Below, one piece after another: positions 1-8,922 of a stretch of 64,000 nt of DNA. How positions within the stretch are numbered: position 1 is the stretch's first letter; every line of letters begins with the position of its first letter. The notes under the pieces are model-generated. The model saw only the letters and a list, made by a program, of their open reading frames with translations. It had not been told where the DNA came from and searched no databases. Both the position numbers and the translations under genes were made by a program. The DNA comes from Candidatus Gastranaerophilales bacterium (GTDB taxonomy: Bacteria > Cyanobacteriota > Vampirovibrionia > Gastranaerophilales > Gastranaerophilaceae), in contig JAQUVW010000002.1 of assembly GCA_028693235.1 (NCBI GenBank), positions 317,298 to 381,297 on the forward strand, in the 5' to 3' direction.

Positions 1-909
1 ATTTTTGGGCAACTTATCGGGATTGTTATGCTTTTAGGGCTTACATATTGGTATTCTTCCAATCTGCCTAAACTTATGATGTTTTCACCTGTCTTTGACA
101 ACGTGATGGTTGCAATGAGTATATTGCTTGTTATAACTTTGCCTTTCTTCTTTTTGTTTTGCAAGGCTTTTTACGATTATTTAATAGCAATGGCGGCTTT
201 GAATTCGATTTCTTGTGCGTTGTTTAAAAAATCTACTGCAAAAAAGCTTGATACAACCGTGCATAATGAGCTTATTCAACGCAAGGCATTTAATTACATA
301 TTACTTGTGATTTTGATGAGTTTGATTTATATGGTTTGTATTTTGCCGTTTTTCTGGATTGTTTTAATAGCCTTTATAATATATTCATCACTAACTTTAC
401 AGGTTTTTGCTCTTGAAGAAAATATGGGTCCTGTTGCCGCTTTGAAAAGAAGTATAACGTTAATTAATGGTAATTTTTGGGTAACTACTATATTATTAGG
501 ACTTTTATTTTTCTTTACTTATTTAATGCTTCCTCATTTGATTGTATGGGCTCTTGATGAAATAGATGTTGTGTATTACCTTGCTAATCCGATTGAAAAA
601 ATCGTAAAAGCACTCCCGCTGGATATTGTAGAAACATCATTAAGAGCGTGGCATATAGGATACGTGGTTGAGCCGATTGAAATATCAAGAAATATTGTAA
701 TGATGGGTATAAGTTCGATAGTCATAGCCTATACATTGCCTTTGAGAAGTTGTGCTTGCACTATCTTGTATAAAAAACTTGATGATGAAAAAATTGAAGA
801 AAACAGACAAGCTACAAAAATTGATGGCAGAAAAGAAATCAAAAAAATTATGAAACGTGAAACCAAGAAGTATAAATCTTCTGATGGGCAAGACGAAAGT
901 AATTATTAA
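1..909 (+). CDS. Integral membrane protein, 5' end outside the window
   Basis: The frame is open from the first base, so the true start lies upstream; the first ATG inside the window is at 28. About 300 residues are visible with five to six hydrophobic segments followed by a strongly charged Lys/Glu-rich cytoplasmic tail of about 45 residues. A segment reading FALEENMGPVAALKRS followed by a hydrophobic stretch resembles the repeated 'L..S..L..GNFW' pattern of polytopic proteins related to the membrane domain of glycerophosphodiester phosphodiesterases, but this is a weak resemblance and I assign no function. Its TAA stop overlaps the ATG of the next gene by one base, so the two are probably translationally coupled. 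Confidence 0.75.
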   Translation: MFGQLIGIVMLLGLTYWYSSNLPKLMMFSPVFDNVMVAMSILLVITLPFFFLFCKAFYDYLIAMAALNSISCALFKKSTAKKLDTTVHNELIQRKAFNYILLVILMSLIYMVCILPFFWIVLIAFIIYSSLTLQVFALEENMGPVAALKRSITLINGNFWVTTILLGLLFFFTYLMLPHLIVWALDEIDVVYYLANPIEKIVKALPLDIVETSLRAWHIGYVVEPIEISRNIVMMGISSIVIAYTLPLRSCACTILYKKLDDEKIEENRQATKIDGRKEIKKIMKRETKKYKSSDGQDESNY

Positions 910-1124
910 TGTTTAAGTGCAAAAAGTGCTCTTCTGTTGACAAATTCGAGCTCATGTTTAGCCCTGATTACAAAGGGAACAGAACGTTCGAGAAAAAATA
1001 CAAAGAAAACGGCGATATTCAGATAACTGTCGACGGATATACTTTTGTGCCTGATTTAGCTTTTATGAATAGCCATGCGGTCTGTCGATTTTGTGGCAAC
1101 ATATATACTTGGGATTATGAATAG
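909..1124 (+). CDS. Small zinc-ribbon protein, function unknown
   Basis: A 71-residue protein with an N-terminal CKKC pair and a C-terminal CRFC pair, the usual layout of a four-cysteine zinc ribbon. There is no signal peptide or membrane segment. It starts within the stop codon of the upstream membrane protein (TAATG), so it is co-expressed with it. I do not recognise the family; small ribbons like this may be protein or nucleic-acid binding modules. The call as a real gene rests on the paired cysteines and the coupling. Confidence 0.7.
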   Translation: MFKCKKCSSVDKFELMFSPDYKGNRTFEKKYKENGDIQITVDGYTFVPDLAFMNSHAVCRFCGNIYTWDYE

Positions 1125-1174
1125 ATTGCCTGCTCCTTAATAATATGTTATCTTTATGGGCAGGAGTGTAACCT

Positions 1175-2299
1175 ATGAGTAATGATTCAGTCGGAACTAT
1201 TGAAACTAAAATCTTTCATATTGATAAAAAAATAAAGCTTGAGTCAGGAATAGATTTTGGGCCAGTTGATGTCGCTTATGAAACTTATGGAGAGCTTAAT
1301 GAAACCAAGGATAATGCAATCCTTGTTTTGCATGCATTAACGGGCGACGCTCACGCTGCCGGCTTCCATGAGGGTGACAATAAACCGGGTTGGTGGGATA
1401 TGATGATTGGCCCTGATAAAGCTTTTGACACCAACAAATATTTCGTTGTTTGCACAAATATGCTCGGAGGATGCTCTGGAACAACGGGACCTTGCTCTAT
1501 TAATCCTGACACCAATCAGCCTTATGGCTTGACTTTTCCCGTTATAACAATTGAAGATACCGTTAAAGTTCAACATGAGCTTATTAAATATTTTGGTATA
1601 AAAAAGCTTATAGTAGCAGGCGGCTCAATGGGTGGTATGCAAGCACTTGAATGGACAATATCTCATAACGAAATGGTAAAATCGTGTATAATTATTGCTT
1701 CTACATCTCGTTTGAGTGCTCAAGGTATAGCGTTTAATGCTGTCGGGCGGAATGCAATCCTTTCTGACCCCTTTTTTAATAACGGTAACTACTATAATCA
1801 AGAAAAACAACCCGAAAAAGGACTCGGAATTGCTCGTATGGTAGGGCATATTACCTATCTCTGTGAAGAAGCTATGCATAACAAATTCGGTCGTAAGCTT
1901 CAAGATAAAGACAAGTTGAACTTCGATTTTAATATAGATTTTCAAGTGGAAAGCTATCTCCAACATCAAGGTCAAATCTTCGTTGACAGGTTTGATGCTA
2001 ACAGCTATTTGTATATTACAAAAGCTGTTGATTACTTTGATTTAGCTCAAAAATACGGCTCTTTAGAAAATGCTTTCAAACAAGCAAATGCAAACTTTTT
2101 GATAATGTCTTTCTCCTCGGATTGGCTTTTCCCAACTATTCAATCTAAAGAAATGACAAGGGCTTTGATTAAAGCAGGGAAAGATGTTTCTTTCTGCGAA
2201 ATAGAGTCCCCGTGCGGGCATGATGCCTTTTTACTTGAGTTTGAAACTCAAACTAAAATTGTTAAATCATTTCTGGGAAAGGACTTAAAAAATGAATAA
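1175..2299 (+). CDS. metX: Homoserine O-acetyltransferase (or succinyltransferase), MetX family
   Basis: A 374-residue alpha/beta hydrolase that activates homoserine by O-acylation, the first committed step of methionine synthesis; cytoplasmic. The nucleophile elbow [12 protein letters not shown] is present and the C-terminal [12 protein letters not shown] carries the catalytic histidine; the N-terminal [10 protein letters not shown] oxyanion region is typical. Length fits the family. An AGGAG ribosome site lies 9 bases before the ATG. It overlaps metW by 8 bases, the common metX-metW arrangement. Whether the acyl donor is acetyl-CoA or succinyl-CoA cannot be decided by eye. Confidence 0.93.
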   Translation: MSNDSVGTIETKIFHIDKKIKLESGIDFGPVDVAYETYGELNETKDNAILVLHALTGDAHAAGFHEGDNKPGWWDMMIGPDKAFDTNKYFVVCTNMLGGCSGTTGPCSINPDTNQPYGLTFPVITIEDTVKVQHELIKYFGIKKLIVAGGSMGGMQALEWTISHNEMVKSCIIIASTSRLSAQGIAFNAVGRNAILSDPFFNNGNYYNQEKQPEKGLGIARMVGHITYLCEEAMHNKFGRKLQDKDKLNFDFNIDFQVESYLQHQGQIFVDRFDANSYLYITKAVDYFDLAQKYGSLENAFKQANANFLIMSFSSDWLFPTIQSKEMTRALIKAGKDVSFCEIESPCGHDAFLLEFETQTKIVKSFLGKDLKNE

Positions 2300-2915
2300 A
2301 CCTTATTCTGACTCAAAAGGATTGCATTTGAATTATTCACTTATTACGGAAATGATTAATAATGGAGCTTCTGTTTTGGATTTGGGATGCGGTGACGGAA
2401 CCCTTTTGAAAAATCTTATTAACAAAAAAAATGTAAAAGGCAAAGGTATTGAAATAAATCAGGATAATGTGATAAAAAGTATTCAAAAAGGACTGTCGAT
2501 TATTCAAGGGGATATTGACGCCGGGTTGAAAGATTTTGCTGACAAAGAATGGGATTATGTTATTTTAAACCAAACGCTCCAATCTACTGAAAAACCTGAT
2601 TATGTAATAGATGAAATGCTTAGAGTCGGCAAAAAAGTTGTTGTGAGTTTCCCTAATTTTGCATATTGGAAAGTGCGTTTTTATTTGTTTTTTAACGGAA
2701 AAATGCCTAAATCTAAAATGCTTCCCTTTGAGTGGTTTGATACACCAAATATTCATTTATTAACTATTAATGATTTTTATGAATTTTGTCATAAGCGAGA
2801 TATAAAAATTGAGCAAACTATCACAATGACTCGTGGAAAAAGGCATAAGTCTGTATTGAAGAAATGGTGGGTTCCGTTTTTTGCAGAAGAAGTTATATTT
2901 GTTATAAGTAGATAA
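2292..2915 (+). CDS. metW: Methionine biosynthesis protein MetW (SAM-dependent methyltransferase fold)
   Basis: A 207-residue protein with a clear SAM-binding motif I ([12 protein letters not shown], residues about 29-40) and the MetW-specific blocks ILNQTLQ and [11 protein letters not shown], plus the [13 protein letters not shown] segment. MetW is found next to metX and is thought to assist or regulate homoserine acylation; its biochemical role is not settled. The start overlaps the end of metX by 8 bases, so the two form one operon. It ends one base from the convergent HD-GYP gene with no terminator between them. Confidence 0.92.
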   Translation: MNKPYSDSKGLHLNYSLITEMINNGASVLDLGCGDGTLLKNLINKKNVKGKGIEINQDNVIKSIQKGLSIIQGDIDAGLKDFADKEWDYVILNQTLQSTEKPDYVIDEMLRVGKKVVVSFPNFAYWKVRFYLFFNGKMPKSKMLPFEWFDTPNIHLLTINDFYEFCHKRDIKIEQTITMTRGKRHKSVLKKWWVPFFAEEVIFVISR

Positions 2916-2916
2916 A

Positions 2917-3975
2917 TTATGTCATTGAAGATTCAATTTGATTAAAGATTTCTGATATTTGTTTTTCGATTTTTAGAAACGCTTCAACTATATGCGGGTC
3001 AAGAGAAGTTCCTTTGTGAGCAAGCATTGTTTTGCAGGCATCTTCGTGTGACATAGCTGCTTTATAAGCTTTTGTTGAACGTAAAAAATCGTATGTATTT
3101 GCAACTGCCGTTATTCTAGCCGCCAAAGGGATATGGCTGGAAGAAAGTCTATCGGGATATCCTGTGCCGTCCCATTTTTCGTGGTGGTGTTTTACAATTT
3201 GTTTGCCTAGCTCCAACAGCTCTTTGTCGCCTGAAAATTTTATTATATCTTCTATAATCGTGGCACCAAAAGAAACGTGCTGCTTCATGATGTCGTATTC
3301 TGTTGAAGATAATTCATCAGTCTTCAGCAAAATGTTATCAGGCATAGCGATTTTGCCTATATCGTGAAAAGTACAAGATTGACGCAATTTGTTTATAAAC
3401 TCTGATGTAAGCTGAGGGGCATAACTCGGATTTTTTCTTAATTCTTCTGAAATAAGTTTGACAAAATTTTGAATTTTCTCTATGTGTTTTCCTGAGTCAT
3501 CATCACGTATTTGAGAAAGTCGACCCAAAGAATACATCAATGCGTTTTTGTATTTTGCGATTTGTTCGTTTTTTGATGAAATCTCGTTTTTTATATTCTC
3601 ACTATCTTCGAGGGATTTTAATTGAGTTTTGATTTTTGCTTTGATTTCTTCATTATTAAAAGGTTTTTGTATGTAGTCAATTCCGCCCAAATTGAAGCAT
3701 TTTATTTTGTCAGAAGTGCTCGTTGAAGTTGACATAAACATAATTTGAGTAGTTTTTAAAGAAGGTAGCTCTTTTATTTTTGCACTTATCATGAAACCAT
3801 TCATATCCTGAAGTCCGATTTCAAGCAATATTATATCAGGCGTAAAACTTGTTAATTTTGTAAGAGCTTCTTGCCCTGAATTCGCTACTTGAACATTTAT
3901 TCCTTCTTTTTTAAATAATACATTTAACATTCCAGCCAAAGGAACATTATTGTCGATAATCAGTAAACTGTTCAT
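2917..3975 (-). CDS. Receiver plus HD-GYP domain protein (cyclic di-GMP phosphodiesterase family)
   Basis: A 352-residue two-domain signalling protein. Residues 1-120 form a CheY-like receiver with the switch Ser/Thr (about 82-83) and Lys104, but the phospho-acceptor position reads LLEI (Glu52) where Asp is expected, and the acidic pocket reads IDNN. A coiled linker leads to an HD-GYP domain with FHDIGK (His204-Asp205), His233, a HHH run at 263-265 and HHEKWDGTGYP. The usual VAD ligand reads VAN (Asn293). HD-GYP proteins cleave cyclic di-GMP; here activity may be altered and the receiver may be locked. An AAGGG ribosome site precedes the ATG. Convergent with metW. Confidence 0.9.
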   Translation of the reverse strand: MNSLLIIDNNVPLAGMLNVLFKKEGINVQVANSGQEALTKLTSFTPDIILLEIGLQDMNGFMISAKIKELPSLKTTQIMFMSTSTSTSDKIKCFNLGGIDYIQKPFNNEEIKAKIKTQLKSLEDSENIKNEISSKNEQIAKYKNALMYSLGRLSQIRDDDSGKHIEKIQNFVKLISEELRKNPSYAPQLTSEFINKLRQSCTFHDIGKIAMPDNILLKTDELSSTEYDIMKQHVSFGATIIEDIIKFSGDKELLELGKQIVKHHHEKWDGTGYPDRLSSSHIPLAARITAVANTYDFLRSTKAYKAAMSHEDACKTMLAHKGTSLDPHIVEAFLKIEKQISEIFNQIESSMT

Positions 3976-4123
3976 TTTAATCCCTTTAAAATATCAATTT
4001 CTTAGTAAAGTATAACAAAGGTTTGCAATTTTGTAATCATTTTCTTTGATTTGCAGTATAAAATACTTTATTTATAGGGCTAATTTTGAAAAAATTTCGT
4101 TCATAATATCTGTAGGTATTGAA

Positions 4124-4534
4124 ATGATGAAAATTCCCGAGGATAAAACGAATAATAATTTTTTATTGAAAGCTACTGTTGAACCAATGGTGATTGAGGA
4201 GCTTGACCTTGATTTGTCTTCAAAAGAAAATCTCTTTGCAAACAATTCTCCTTCAGCACTAAAAAAAGAGAACGAGCTTTTAAAAGCTGTTCAAGCTTTA
4301 AAAAATACTGAAAAAAATGTTTCTAATCCTATGAAAAAGCTTGATGCTCTTGATTCTGATATTCTTTTTCAAGGGGAGTTAAAAAAACAAAAAGCAGAAA
4401 TAAAACAATCTACAAAATATTGTAAAAATTCTGATGTAGATATCGTTTTAAAAGGTATGGTAAATGTATCTAAAAGGATTTTTTGTAAAATGCCGTTAGT
4501 AGGTCTTTTTATGAAGGATGAAAAGGAAAATTAG
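4124..4534 (+). CDS. Hypothetical protein, 136 residues
   Basis: A Lys/Leu-rich, mostly charged protein with a probable helical middle (residues about 45-95) and a short hydrophobic C-terminal stretch ending MPLVGLFMKDEKEN. The frame extends upstream to a TTG at 4046, but ATG at 4124 (or 4127) is the better start: the added residues are not protein-like and a weak GTAGG precedes 4124. No family recognised. It converges on and overlaps by 4 bases the small cysteine-rich gene on the other strand. Confidence 0.6.
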   Translation: MMKIPEDKTNNNFLLKATVEPMVIEELDLDLSSKENLFANNSPSALKKENELLKAVQALKNTEKNVSNPMKKLDALDSDILFQGELKKQKAEIKQSTKYCKNSDVDIVLKGMVNVSKRIFCKMPLVGLFMKDEKEN

Positions 4535-4734
4535 CGTGCTCTTGTTGTCGTGTTCTCAAAGATAAAACGATTTAAGCTCAAAGCACTTGTTTTCAAAGAG
4601 CATATCCCGTCTTTATGCAATACGCCTAAGCTTGAGAGTCTGTTTAAAACAAGCTCATTTACTTCTTCAGGTGCGATAAATAGGGCACATTCTTCTGTGC
4701 AATCTTGGTCTTTAAAAGGGCATTTTTTAGCCAT
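4531..4734 (-). CDS. Small cysteine-rich protein
   Basis: A 67-residue protein with five cysteines: CPFKDQDCTEECALF in the first 20 residues and one near residue 46. The clustered cysteines suggest metal binding. The TAAGGTAAC stretch before the ATG offers a ribosome site (AAGG, about 10 bases upstream). The middle reads like an ordinary folded helix (APEEVNELVLNRLSSLG). No family recognised. Convergent with the preceding hypothetical gene, overlapping at the stop codons. Confidence 0.65.
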   Translation of the reverse strand: MAKKCPFKDQDCTEECALFIAPEEVNELVLNRLSSLGVLHKDGICSLKTSALSLNRFIFENTTTRAR

Positions 4735-4841
4735 GGTTAAGTTACCTTATTTAATAACAATCATATTATATGCAATAACTGCACTATATGTAAAGGACAA
4801 TGGTATAGATAAATTAGGCGTTATTTTTTATTAGGTAATAA

Positions 4842-5612
4842 TTACCATCTTTTATGGTCTTCCATCATCTCGATAAGGTCGGATAATTGTTTAACTCTAT
4901 CGGTTGACAGTGGTTTATCTTGAGGTGCATCTTTCAAGATTTTGTAAGCGGTGTACCATTCAAAAGTCCTGTCTGTTCCCCATTGGCAACCCATATATAT
5001 CGGGTAAGGGGTTTTTTCGTTTTCGCCGTTTAAGATATTTACGTATTCTTTAAGGTCATTTATAGCGTTGGAAGAATTTTTGCCGTATAGTTCCGGACGA
5101 TTGGCAAGTTCTATGAAGGCGTCAGAGCTCAATACTCTGAGTTGCTGTTTGCCGATATTGTGAAGCTGAACATAATTAAGTCCTTCTTTTTCTACGACAT
5201 TTTTGTATTCATCAGATGGAACAAGTGCTAACACTGTTTTTATTCCCGATTCTTTTAGTGCTTTTATTTGGTCGGGTTTGTTTTCTAGACATTGACCGGA
5301 GTATAATTTGTTTTTTATTCTTTCTGAAAAAGCATATATTCCTTCTTTGGAAAGTCTTTCGACATCAACCTCGGTTGAAGTATTGGAGTCGTCGGTGGTT
5401 ATTTTATCTTGAGTTGCGGCTTTTTGTCTCATTTTTAGCATGATTTCGGCTTTTGTCATTGAGCCCAGTTGTTCGCTGAATTCGTATGATGCGTCGCAAT
5501 GTCCTTCTATTTGCCCTCTTATAGCTTCTCTTGCAATCATATCGCTGGTTTTGTATTCATTTTTAATTCTTCCGAATGATACAGATTGAGCGTTATTGTT
5601 TGATATTTGCAT
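4842..5612 (-). CDS. Dual-specificity/tyrosine phosphatase-like protein
   Basis: A 256-residue protein. Residues 101-215 follow the layout of dual-specificity phosphatases: a 'YSGQ...QIKALKESGIKTVLAL' strand-helix block, 'GLNYVQLHNIG', then the P-loop GCQWGTDRT with Cys209 and Arg215, matching C-x2-G-x2-R-T. The histidine usually before the cysteine is missing (MGC). A general-acid Asp cannot be placed by eye. No signal peptide; the N-terminus (about 80 residues) is polar and carries SVSFGRI near residue 10, similar to the SFKG motifs of nearby genes. Ribosome site AAGGA. Monocistronic. Substrate unknown; could be a phospho-inositide or phospho-tyrosine enzyme, possibly acting on host or own proteins. 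Confidence 0.75.
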   Translation of the reverse strand: MQISNNNAQSVSFGRIKNEYKTSDMIAREAIRGQIEGHCDASYEFSEQLGSMTKAEIMLKMRQKAATQDKITTDDSNTSTEVDVERLSKEGIYAFSERIKNKLYSGQCLENKPDQIKALKESGIKTVLALVPSDEYKNVVEKEGLNYVQLHNIGKQQLRVLSSDAFIELANRPELYGKNSSNAINDLKEYVNILNGENEKTPYPIYMGCQWGTDRTFEWYTAYKILKDAPQDKPLSTDRVKQLSDLIEMMEDHKRW

Positions 5613-5835
5613 AATTTAATCCTTTGGTTTAAGAAAAGTTAAGTATCCATGTAAAACATCTAAAGATTATAAATTTACTGCCGATATGTTACATGTATGT
5701 TAAATCATGCAAAAGTGTCGTCGTTATTGCCTTTGACATGTTACGATTTGTTAAAGATATAAGAAATATTGAAATAGTATATAAGAAAATGTTTTTATAT
5801 AGATGTGTAAGTAAAAAAATAAGGTATTGTGTGTA
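5613..5835. other. Divergent intergenic region, no gene seen
   Basis: A 223-base AT-rich gap between the divergent phosphatase-like and coiled-coil genes. It must hold both promoters, but I could not pick a convincing -35/-10 pair. No open frame or hairpin worth naming. Confidence 0.5.
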
Positions 5836-7293
5836 ATGGATCTTAAAGCATTAAATTCAGTAGTAAGTACAACAACTGCAACAGATACAACTTCAACATC
5901 ACTTACTGAAAAGGTTGAAGAATATACATCTTTAGATGGTTTGTCAATGAACCAAGCAACAGCTGATGAATTTACATCTACTATAGATTCAAAAACAGAT
6001 GAAATAGCTGATTTAGACGCTCAAATTAAAAAAACTCAAGATGCTGCAAAGAAAAAAGAACTCGAAGCTAAAAGAGATTCTTTGGTAAATGAAAAGAAAG
6101 ATTTAGAAGCAAAACAAACTGCATTGAATGCGAAAATAGCTACAGCAAAATCTGAATATCAACAATCTGTAGCAAAAACTCAAGAAGTTCAATCTCAAAT
6201 TAAAAGTTTGACTGCAGACAAACAAAAATTAAACAATGAAACTCAAGCTGAAAATAAACAATTGACATCAAAAAAAGCTAAATTAGACCAAGTTGATGCA
6301 AATATTGATGCAACAAAAGAAACTCTAGACAGTGCATTGACAGCATTGAGAGATCAAGTTAATGAAATTGAAACAAATGCAGAAGATGAATTGGTAGCTC
6401 AAAGAAAAGCTGTTTCAGGTGCAACTGCTCAAGCAATGGAATTGGTTCAAGCAGGTGAATTGAAATCTGAAGATATTCCTTCTTATGTAGCATCAAAAAT
6501 CGGCGGTATGGATTCAGTCGGTAGCACCGCAAATGCAAACATCGTTGATTCAAATAACATGAAAGTTAAAGCTCTTTGTTCTCAATTAGCAGGATTTATG
6601 AATCAAAGAGGTACTTTGGCAAAGGCTATAGCTGCATCAAGTGCAAAAATCAATTCAGTAACAGATTTGGCTTCTGAAATTGATTCTCAATTGTCAGCAA
6701 AAACTCAAGAATTGGCTACTTGCCAAAATACACAAGCAGCTAAGTCTGACGCTTTAGATTCATTAAATTCTCAATATAGTGATAATGAAACAAAACTTTC
6801 AAATCTATCAACTCAAATTTCAAGTGTAGACACCGAAATAGACACATTGAATGTCGATGAAGCAGCTACAGATGGTGATGAAGCTACTGAAGCAACAGGT
6901 GAAAAAACATCTAAACCTCAAAGTACATTTGCTTCATTTATTTCAAACTTGTTCTCAGGTGCTCAAAATAAAACTCAAAGCAATTCTTATCACGGAAACA
7001 GAAGACAATCTTGGTCTGATGCAAGTAGCAACATTGCAAACAACTTAAGCAATGAATCACTTACTCAAAAATTGTCAGCATCTGCTTCATCAAATATCAA
7101 TATCGATGACGCATTGAAACAAATTAACGCAGCTTATGACGAGGCAATGTCACAAACAGTTGACTCTGATACAGAAGAAATAACATCAAAAGCTCAAGAA
7201 GCTGACAGCTTGGTTACTACATTAAGAAGCCGCTTGTCAGACAATGCTCAAAAATTAATCGAAGAAAGATTGAGTGCAACTGAAAGAAAATAA
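5836..7293 (+). CDS. Long coiled-coil protein, function unknown
   Basis: A 485-residue protein rich in Ala, Ser, Thr, Gln, Lys and Glu with almost no aromatic residues. Two heptad-rich coiled-coil blocks can be seen (about residues 45-185 and 265-335), then a low-complexity acidic/Thr segment and an Asn/Ser-rich stretch, then a final helical part. No signal peptide or membrane segment. ATG at 5836 is preferred over the upstream TTG because AAGG lies 11 bases before it. It stands alone with its own strong terminator (7321-7346), which suggests a structural, well expressed protein. No homologous family recognised. Confidence 0.8.
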   Translation: MDLKALNSVVSTTTATDTTSTSLTEKVEEYTSLDGLSMNQATADEFTSTIDSKTDEIADLDAQIKKTQDAAKKKELEAKRDSLVNEKKDLEAKQTALNAKIATAKSEYQQSVAKTQEVQSQIKSLTADKQKLNNETQAENKQLTSKKAKLDQVDANIDATKETLDSALTALRDQVNEIETNAEDELVAQRKAVSGATAQAMELVQAGELKSEDIPSYVASKIGGMDSVGSTANANIVDSNNMKVKALCSQLAGFMNQRGTLAKAIAASSAKINSVTDLASEIDSQLSAKTQELATCQNTQAAKSDALDSLNSQYSDNETKLSNLSTQISSVDTEIDTLNVDEAATDGDEATEATGEKTSKPQSTFASFISNLFSGAQNKTQSNSYHGNRRQSWSDASSNIANNLSNESLTQKLSASASSNINIDDALKQINAAYDEAMSQTVDSDTEEITSKAQEADSLVTTLRSRLSDNAQKLIEERLSATERK

Positions 7294-7320
7294 ACTGTAC
7301 TCTAATAAATTAAATCAATT

Positions 7321-7346
7321 AAGAGGCACCTATAGGTGTCTCTTTT
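7321..7346 (+). terminator. Intrinsic terminator of the coiled-coil gene
   Basis: An 8-bp stem (7323-7330 with 7335-7342, one G-T wobble) around a TATA loop, followed by TTTT. It lies 28 bases after the stop codon. Confidence 0.85.
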
Positions 7347-7569
7347 GTTATTCTTGTAATCATATGATGTTTTTGTATATGTTTTTTTATTAAATTTCTA
7401 TAAAATTTTTTGTAAATTTCTTTACTATTTTTCTTATTTAAAATACTATGTAGTTAGTTATTTTATGAACAAGATTATTTAGGTAACCTTATTAAAGAAT
7501 AACCTTTCAAGTCGAAAATGGATAGATATCGACAAAAGATGTACAAGTAACAAAAAGAGGGTCATATTA

Positions 7570-8766
7570 GTGGAAAATTTCGGACCAGATATTTTCGGAA
7601 GAAAAGACAGTAAAGAACAAACTTCCGCATCTATTGCAGCACAAGGGTTATCAAATGCTGCTAACATTAAAGTTATAGGTGTCGGTGGCGGTGGCGGAAA
7701 TGCCGTTAACAGAATGATAAAAGCCGGATTAAGCGGTGTTGACTTTTGGGCTATGAATACTGATGCTCAAGTTTTAGAAATGTCAACTGCTGACAATAAA
7801 ATCCGTTTAGGAAATAAATTAACAAGCGGTTTAGGTGCAGGCGGTGACCCGTCTGTAGGCGAAAAAGCTGCTGAAGAAACAAGAGATGATATCGTTCAAG
7901 CACTTGATGGTGCTGATATGGTTTTCGTTACTTCCGGCATGGGCGGTGGTACAGGTACCGGTGCAGCTCCTGTTGTCGCTAAAATCGCAAAAGAACTCGG
8001 TGCTTTGACTATCGGTGTTGTTACAAAGCCGTTTAGCTTTGAAGGTAAAAGAAGAATGAATCAAGCTCTTCAAGGTCTTGAAAAATTAAAAGAAACTGTT
8101 GATGCTTTGATTGTTATTCCGAATGATAAATTATTAGAAGTTGTTGAACGCAGAACTACAATGAGAGAAGCTTTCCAAGTAGTTGATGAAGTTCTTTTAA
8201 GAGGTGTTCAAGGCATATCAGATATCATTACAGTCCCCGGTTTAATCAATGTTGACTTTGCCGATGTAAAAGCTGTTATGCAAGCTTCAGGTTCAGCATT
8301 AATGGGTATCGGTCGTGGTACAGGTGAAGGCAGAGCTATGGAAGCTGCTAAACTTGCTATCAATTCACCATTGCTTGAAACTTCAATTAACGGTGCTTCA
8401 GGTATCATTATGAACGTCACCGGTGGTCCTGATATGACATTGCATGAAGTTACAGAAGCTGCTCAAGTTATTCATGATGCAGTGCTTGATGATGCTATTG
8501 TTACTTTCGGTTCTGTAATTGATGATAGAATTCAAGGCGAAATTCAAATTACTGTCATTGCGACAGGTTTTGAATTGAAGGGTTCTACTCTTACACCGAC
8601 TAAAAAGGTTGAAGAACCTGCTGTTAAACCGATTAATGTTGCAGATTTCTTCTCAGGTTCAGCGTCTTTTAATGCTGCTCAACCTCAACCTGCAGTTCAA
8701 GGACCTAAGGCTACTCAAGAATTGGCTACAAACATTCTTGATATTCCTGATTTCTTGAAAAAATAG
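7570..8766 (+). CDS. ftsZ: Cell division protein FtsZ
   Basis: The 398-residue tubulin-like GTPase that forms the division ring. The G-box GGGTGTG is at about residues 125-131, preceded by VTSGMGGG; the N-terminal [15 protein letters not shown] and the T7-loop region (DFADVKAVM) are typical. The C-terminal tail ends [12 protein letters not shown], the conserved peptide that binds membrane tethers such as FtsA/SepF. Start is GTG at 7570 with GAGGG about 9 bases upstream. It is not in a dcw cluster here: ftsA and ftsQ are absent, as is common in cyanobacterial relatives. Confidence 0.98.
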   Translation: MENFGPDIFGRKDSKEQTSASIAAQGLSNAANIKVIGVGGGGGNAVNRMIKAGLSGVDFWAMNTDAQVLEMSTADNKIRLGNKLTSGLGAGGDPSVGEKAAEETRDDIVQALDGADMVFVTSGMGGGTGTGAAPVVAKIAKELGALTIGVVTKPFSFEGKRRMNQALQGLEKLKETVDALIVIPNDKLLEVVERRTTMREAFQVVDEVLLRGVQGISDIITVPGLINVDFADVKAVMQASGSALMGIGRGTGEGRAMEAAKLAINSPLLETSINGASGIIMNVTGGPDMTLHEVTEAAQVIHDAVLDDAIVTFGSVIDDRIQGEIQITVIATGFELKGSTLTPTKKVEEPAVKPINVADFFSGSASFNAAQPQPAVQGPKATQELATNILDIPDFLKK

Positions 8767-8768
8767 CA

Positions 8769-8842
8769 AACACGAACTGAGGCTGAAAGTTTTCCGATGA
8801 GGAAAACGGAAACTCCGTTAAACGTGAGTGTTAAAGACAGCC
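8769..8842 (+). ncRNA. Possible structured, pseudoknotted RNA in the ftsZ 3' region
   Basis: Between the ftsZ stop and its terminator lies a compact set of complementary segments: a perfect 7-bp hairpin (8789-8795 with 8801-8807, loop GATGA), AACAC (8769-8773) with GTGTT (8828-8832), and GGCTG (8781-8785) with CAGCC (8838-8842). The last two pairings cross, i.e. would form a pseudoknot. A competing hairpin, CGGA (8807-8810) with TCCG (8814-8817), overlaps the first by one base. I do not match it to a named riboswitch or ribozyme. It may be a 3'UTR-derived RNA. Confidence 0.4.
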
Positions 8843-8860
8843 AATACTAAATAAAATTAA

Positions 8861-8888
8861 AAAAGCTCTCGAACAGGGAGCTTTTTTT
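8861..8888 (+). terminator. Intrinsic terminator downstream of ftsZ
   Basis: Stem AAAAGCTC (8861-8868) with GAGCTTTT (8878-8885), extended by a T-G and a C-G pair, followed by a run of T. It closes the ftsZ transcript including the structured segment upstream. Confidence 0.85.
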
Positions 8889-8922
8889 AGCAAAAATATT
8901 TTTTATAAGTTTTTCATGAAAT

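Noticed and set aside
4046-4123. Upstream extension of the 136-residue hypothetical gene to a TTG
   Set aside because: Non-ATG start without a ribosome site; the added residues look like translated AT-rich spacer.
4550-4834. 94-residue open frame on the plus strand
   Set aside because: Antisense shadow of the 67-residue cysteine-rich gene; the translation has no protein-like pattern.
8785-8820. Resemblance to a hammerhead ribozyme core (CCGATGA ... GGAAAC)
   Set aside because: The strict CUGAUGA is not matched and the expected stem II/III arrangement is absent.
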